Below are positions 5,937-7,629 of a stretch of DNA of 7,629 bases, in pieces. The DNA comes from Spirochaetaceae bacterium (GTDB lineage: Bacteria; Spirochaetota; Spirochaetia; Treponematales; Breznakiellaceae), in assembly GCA_031290405.1 (NCBI GenBank), contig JAITNO010000072.1, positions 1 to 7,629 on the forward strand. Reading direction: 5' to 3'. The notes under the pieces were generated by a model. It searched no databases. It saw nothing but the letters and a program-made list of their open reading frames with translations, and had not been told where the DNA came from. How positions within the stretch are numbered: position 1 is the first letter of the stretch; the number at the start of each line of letters is the position of its first letter. A program made the position numbers and the translations under genes.

Positions 5937-5966
5937 CCCTCCGTGTTCTCTGTGGCTCCGCGTGGG
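5937..5966. repeat. CTCCGTGTTCTCTGTGG-type intergenic repeat
   Basis: The segment CTCCGTGTTCTCTGTGG followed by CTCCGCGTGG lies in the 113-base gap between convergent dnaJ and prs. Read on the other strand it is the CCACAGAGAACACGGAG motif that I recall as a widespread noncoding repeat in several bacterial groups. The TCCGTGGTCAGTGGTT segment between dnaK and dnaJ looks like the same family. A purine-rich stretch (GACAGAGATAGAGGGATAG, from 5891) precedes it. No function is known to me. Confidence 0.45.
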
Positions 5967-5978
5967 GGCGCTCTCCTC

Positions 5979-7079
5979 TTAAAACAGATCCGGCTTGTTG
6001 ATGTATTCCTCCGCGTTGAATGATTTGCGGATGCCGGACATCGAATGATTGGCGATAATGTTCCTGATGATGTTTGCCGACAGCCGCGCCGAAGAAACAA
6101 CGTCCAGGCGCGGCATAGCCAGCGGCATCGACGGAAGGCAGTGGACCGTGTCGGCGACAATCAGATGGTTAAGGATGCCGCTCTTGTAAAGCTTCCCAAT
6201 GCGCTGTTGAGCCTTCCCCGAAAAAGGCGCGTGCACCGCCATAATGTTAATCTCCGCCGGCTTACGCCGCGCGAGCGCGCGCGCAAGACTCGTTACCGAG
6301 CCGCCGGTGTCGATCATGTCGTCGACGATCCATATTTTTTTGCCTTTGATGGGCGCGGCGGAGAGGATGCGGATCGACTCAATCGTATTTGTTTTGGTGT
6401 AATCGCGCTGCTTGTGCGCCACAACGAGCTGAGTGCCGAACGAATTGGCGAAGGAGCGGGCGATCTTTTCGCCGCCGGCGTCGACCGAACAGAAGACCCA
6501 TTCCTTGCGGACGACGGCGTCCAGGGTTTCCTTGTCGCGGATGTACTTGTCGCAGATGTATTTCGACAGGAGGTTGAAGGCGTCGATGTCGTCGAGCACG
6601 CAGAGGGTGGGGTCGAGCATGGACTTTGACTTGTCGGAGTGGAGTTGATAGGTGACGATGTGGTCGACGCCCAGCGCGGTGAGCGTTTTGAAATGGACCC
6701 AGAGGCCTACGGAGCTGCGCCGCATCGTCCGGTCGCTCCTGGCGCAGGAGACGTAGGGCTCGAAGACGATGATCTTCTTTGCCTGTGAGCGGGCGAGCAC
6801 GTCGATGGTGTGGTAGAGCTCGATCTTGGCTTCTTCGACGGCGATGCCCGCCTCGTTGCGGGCGGCGCCGGAGAACAGGACGACCTCTTTGCCGCGAATC
6901 GACGCGTTCAGGACGACTTCCATCTCGCCGTCGGCGAAGCGGTCGACGCTCAAGGCGTCGACGCCGTTCATGCCTTCCGCAAAGGGGGCAAAGCTTGGCA
7001 TCTTGACGAGGTGCTCCAGCACAAGGGAGGCATAGCCCTTCATGGAACGCGTCGCGGTAACAACAAAATCTTCCTTCAA
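5979..7079 (-). CDS. prs: Ribose-phosphate pyrophosphokinase (PRPP synthetase), long divergent form
   Basis: This enzyme makes 5-phosphoribosyl-1-pyrophosphate from ribose-5-phosphate and ATP, feeding purine, pyrimidine, His, Trp and NAD synthesis. The protein has 366 residues, about 50 more than typical bacterial Prs. Recognisable motifs are RFADGEMEV (48-56, usual RFPDGE), EPYVSCARSDR (107-117, usual PYFPYARQDR), SVDAGGEKIARSFA (198-211), the catalytic flexible loop AHKQRDYTKTNT (221-232, keeping Lys and Arg) and the PRPP-binding loop IVDDMIDTGGSV (251-262). The N-terminus lacks the usual SGNxHPxLA motif, and extra sequence occurs around 165-195 and at the C-terminus. The start is TTG: an in-frame TGA lies 15 bases upstream (7095-7097), no ATG or GTG lies between, and GGAGG is well placed. 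It is convergent to dnaJ. Similar long forms occur, I believe, in spirochaetes. Confidence 0.9.
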   Translation of the reverse strand: MKEDFVVTATRSMKGYASLVLEHLVKMPSFAPFAEGMNGVDALSVDRFADGEMEVVLNASIRGKEVVLFSGAARNEAGIAVEEAKIELYHTIDVLARSQAKKIIVFEPYVSCARSDRTMRRSSVGLWVHFKTLTALGVDHIVTYQLHSDKSKSMLDPTLCVLDDIDAFNLLSKYICDKYIRDKETLDAVVRKEWVFCSVDAGGEKIARSFANSFGTQLVVAHKQRDYTKTNTIESIRILSAAPIKGKKIWIVDDMIDTGGSVTSLARALARRKPAEINIMAVHAPFSGKAQQRIGKLYKSGILNHLIVADTVHCLPSMPLAMPRLDVVSSARLSANIIRNIIANHSMSGIRKSFNAEEYINKPDLF

Positions 7080-7084
7080 AACAA

Positions 7085-7089
7085 CCTCC
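7085..7089 (-). promoter_or_regulatory. Ribosome binding site that fixes the TTG start of prs
   Basis: GGAGG on the minus strand lies 5 bases upstream of the TTG at 7077-7079. With a stop codon in frame at 7095-7097 and no other start codon between, it supports TTG as the true start. Confidence 0.75.
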
Positions 7090-7122
7090 GTATGTCAGCG
7101 CGGAAAACCAACAGACGGCCCC

Positions 7123-7128
7123 AGCATA
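7123..7128 (-). promoter_or_regulatory. Candidate -10 element for prs
   Basis: On the minus strand TGC TATGCT is an extended -10-like match (hexamer 4 of 6 to TATAAT). It would give a leader of roughly 37 bases that contains the prs ribosome binding site. No convincing -35 is seen. The hairpin at 7139-7156 lies just upstream. Confidence 0.3.
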
Positions 7129-7138
7129 GCACAAGAGG

Positions 7139-7156
7139 AGGGGGAAGTCTCCCCCT
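7139..7156. repeat. 7-bp hairpin upstream of prs
   Basis: AGGGGGA (7139-7145) pairs perfectly with TCCCCCT (7150-7156) around AGTC. There is no T-run on either strand. It may be part of the repeat-rich block that follows. Confidence 0.5.
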
Positions 7157-7165
7157 GCGGCAGCC

Positions 7166-7204
7166 CCCGTCACGGCATGACGGATACCCGTCACGGCACG
7201 ACGG
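7166..7204. repeat. Tandem 21-bp-period palindromic repeat
   Basis: CCCGTCACGGCATGACGG (7166-7183) recurs with one change at 7187-7204 (CCCGTCACGGCACGACGG). Each unit is itself an inverted repeat (CCGTCA/TGACGG; the second with one mismatch), and TGACGG (7178-7183) also pairs with CCGTCA (7188-7193) between units. The whole block is bounded by AGCCCCC and GGGGGGCT. It looks like a short intergenic palindromic element. Two units are too few for a CRISPR array. Confidence 0.65.
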
Positions 7205-7272
7205 GGGGCTTCGAGCAGAGAAAGCTTGAGGGTGAAGGCGTTTTTGACGCCCCACCAAGCCCCGCGGAAAAC

Positions 7273-7305
7273 AAAAAAAGCCCGACGCGCCTGAGCGGAA
7301 GGCGC
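7273..7305 (-). terminator. Weak minus-strand terminator candidate
   Basis: On the minus strand GCGCCT (7305-7300) pairs with AGGCGC (7292-7287) around a 7-base loop, and seven T residues follow at 7279-7273, but 7 bases separate stem and T-run. That gap is larger than usual. It could insulate the prs promoter from minus-strand transcription arising farther right, or be chance. Confidence 0.25.
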
Positions 7306-7498
7306 TGGAGATTCGGGGGGATAAGCACGACCCGCGCGGCGGGAGCTTCGCTGCGCTCCCAGGCGCCGGTGCAAACCCATTTCGACCGCAAGACCGTGAA
7401 GCAGGGAGACTTCGCGTTTGACGCCGTCGCGCACTTCTGCAAAGAAGTTGGTTTGCTTTTTTTAGAAAACCTTTTGCAAAAACCTCCGATGATATACC

Positions 7499-7629
7499 AT
7501 GCCGGCAAAGAAAAAAAACATCAGAAAAACAGAGCGCGAAACGCCGCACGTTTTTGACGGAGCATTCAAACAGCTCATGCGCCTGTCCAACAAGGCAACA
7601 GTCTCGTTCATCAACGGGATTTTCGGAAC
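7499..7629 (+). CDS. N-terminus of a possible PD-(D/E)XK/Rpn-like nuclease-transposase protein (partial)
   Basis: Only 43 codons are in the window; the gene continues past the right edge. The protein starts with a basic stretch (MPAKKKNIRKTERE), then has FDGAFKQLMRLSNKATVSF and INGIFG. The pattern DxxFKxLM...S.....FINGLF is one I recall from the N-terminus of a paralogous family in clostridia and treponemes, often annotated as hypothetical proteins or as PD-(D/E)XK/Rpn-like transposase-nucleases. The catalytic motif would lie downstream and is not visible, so the family call is tentative. The ATG is the only possible start near here: an in-frame TGA lies at 7490-7492. No Shine-Dalgarno sequence is present. 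It is divergent from prs. Confidence 0.65.
   Translation, partial: MPAKKKNIRKTERETPHVFDGAFKQLMRLSNKATVSFINGIFG

Larger units (their letters stand above)
7080..7498. other. Gene-poor divergent region between prs and the right-edge gene
   Basis: I can support no gene in these 419 bases. They contain the prs control signals, the hairpin at 7139-7156, the tandem palindromes at 7166-7204, the hairpin at 7287-7305 and another at 7341-7360 (GGGAGC/GCTCCC, 8-base loop). Long open frames cross the region on both strands because GC-rich DNA has few stop codons. Their translations are compositionally odd and change character along the length. One piece, about 7370-7480, looks more protein-like in one plus frame and one minus frame and could be a remnant. 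Confidence 0.6.

Noticed and set aside
6379..7434. 351-codon minus-strand open frame overlapping prs in another frame
   Set aside because: Within prs the translation is Arg/Pro/His-rich shadow sequence, while the prs frame carries all catalytic motifs. Dual coding is not supported.
7042..7557. 171-codon plus-strand open frame crossing the prs start and the right-edge gene
   Set aside because: It overlaps two better-supported genes, crosses several palindromes and has mixed composition. Only the 7370-7480 part is kept as a question.

Overview
The window reads as ordinary chromosome of an anaerobic, fairly GC-rich bacterium. A treponeme-like spirochaete is my best guess: a [FeFe]-hydrogenase maturation gene (hydF) is present, DnaJ has a spirochaete-like G/F region, and the PRPP synthetase is a long, divergent form. 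That guess rests on remembered family resemblance, since no search could be run. Most of the window is housekeeping genes. The points of interest are regulatory DNA, intergenic repeats and a few unusual residues in conserved enzymes.

Layout, left to right. The first 110 bases are the 5' end of hydF on the minus strand. A 485-base intergenic region separates it from the divergent plus-strand genes. It holds an extended -10 promoter placed so that hydF mRNA would be leaderless, three TTGAG-N3-CTCAA palindromes just upstream of that promoter, a perfect 17-bp-arm palindrome, and a sigma70-type promoter reading into tatD. Then come a TatD-family metal-dependent hydrolase and, 6 bases later, a small multi-pass membrane protein that may be PnuC-like. 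About 100 bases further on is the Hsp70 locus grpE-dnaK-dnaJ. It has a sigma70-like promoter and an overlapping RpoH-like promoter in front, and no CIRCE operator. A large imperfect hairpin lies between dnaK and dnaJ.

Convergent to dnaJ is a 366-codon ribose-phosphate pyrophosphokinase gene (prs) on the minus strand, with a TTG start supported by a good ribosome binding site. Upstream of it lies a 419-base gene-poor region full of small palindromes and repeats. The window ends inside the 5' end of a plus-strand gene resembling the N-terminus of the DxxFKxLM...FINGLF proteins, which are often annotated as PD-(D/E)XK/Rpn-like transposase-nucleases.

How the genes work together: GrpE, DnaK and DnaJ form one chaperone cycle. 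DnaJ delivers substrate and stimulates ATP hydrolysis by DnaK, and GrpE exchanges the nucleotide. HydF is the scaffold GTPase for assembling the hydrogenase di-iron subcluster. Prs makes PRPP for nucleotide and NAD synthesis. If the membrane protein really is PnuC-like, it would bring in an NAD precursor, but that link is speculative. I did not find a convincing new multi-gene system here.
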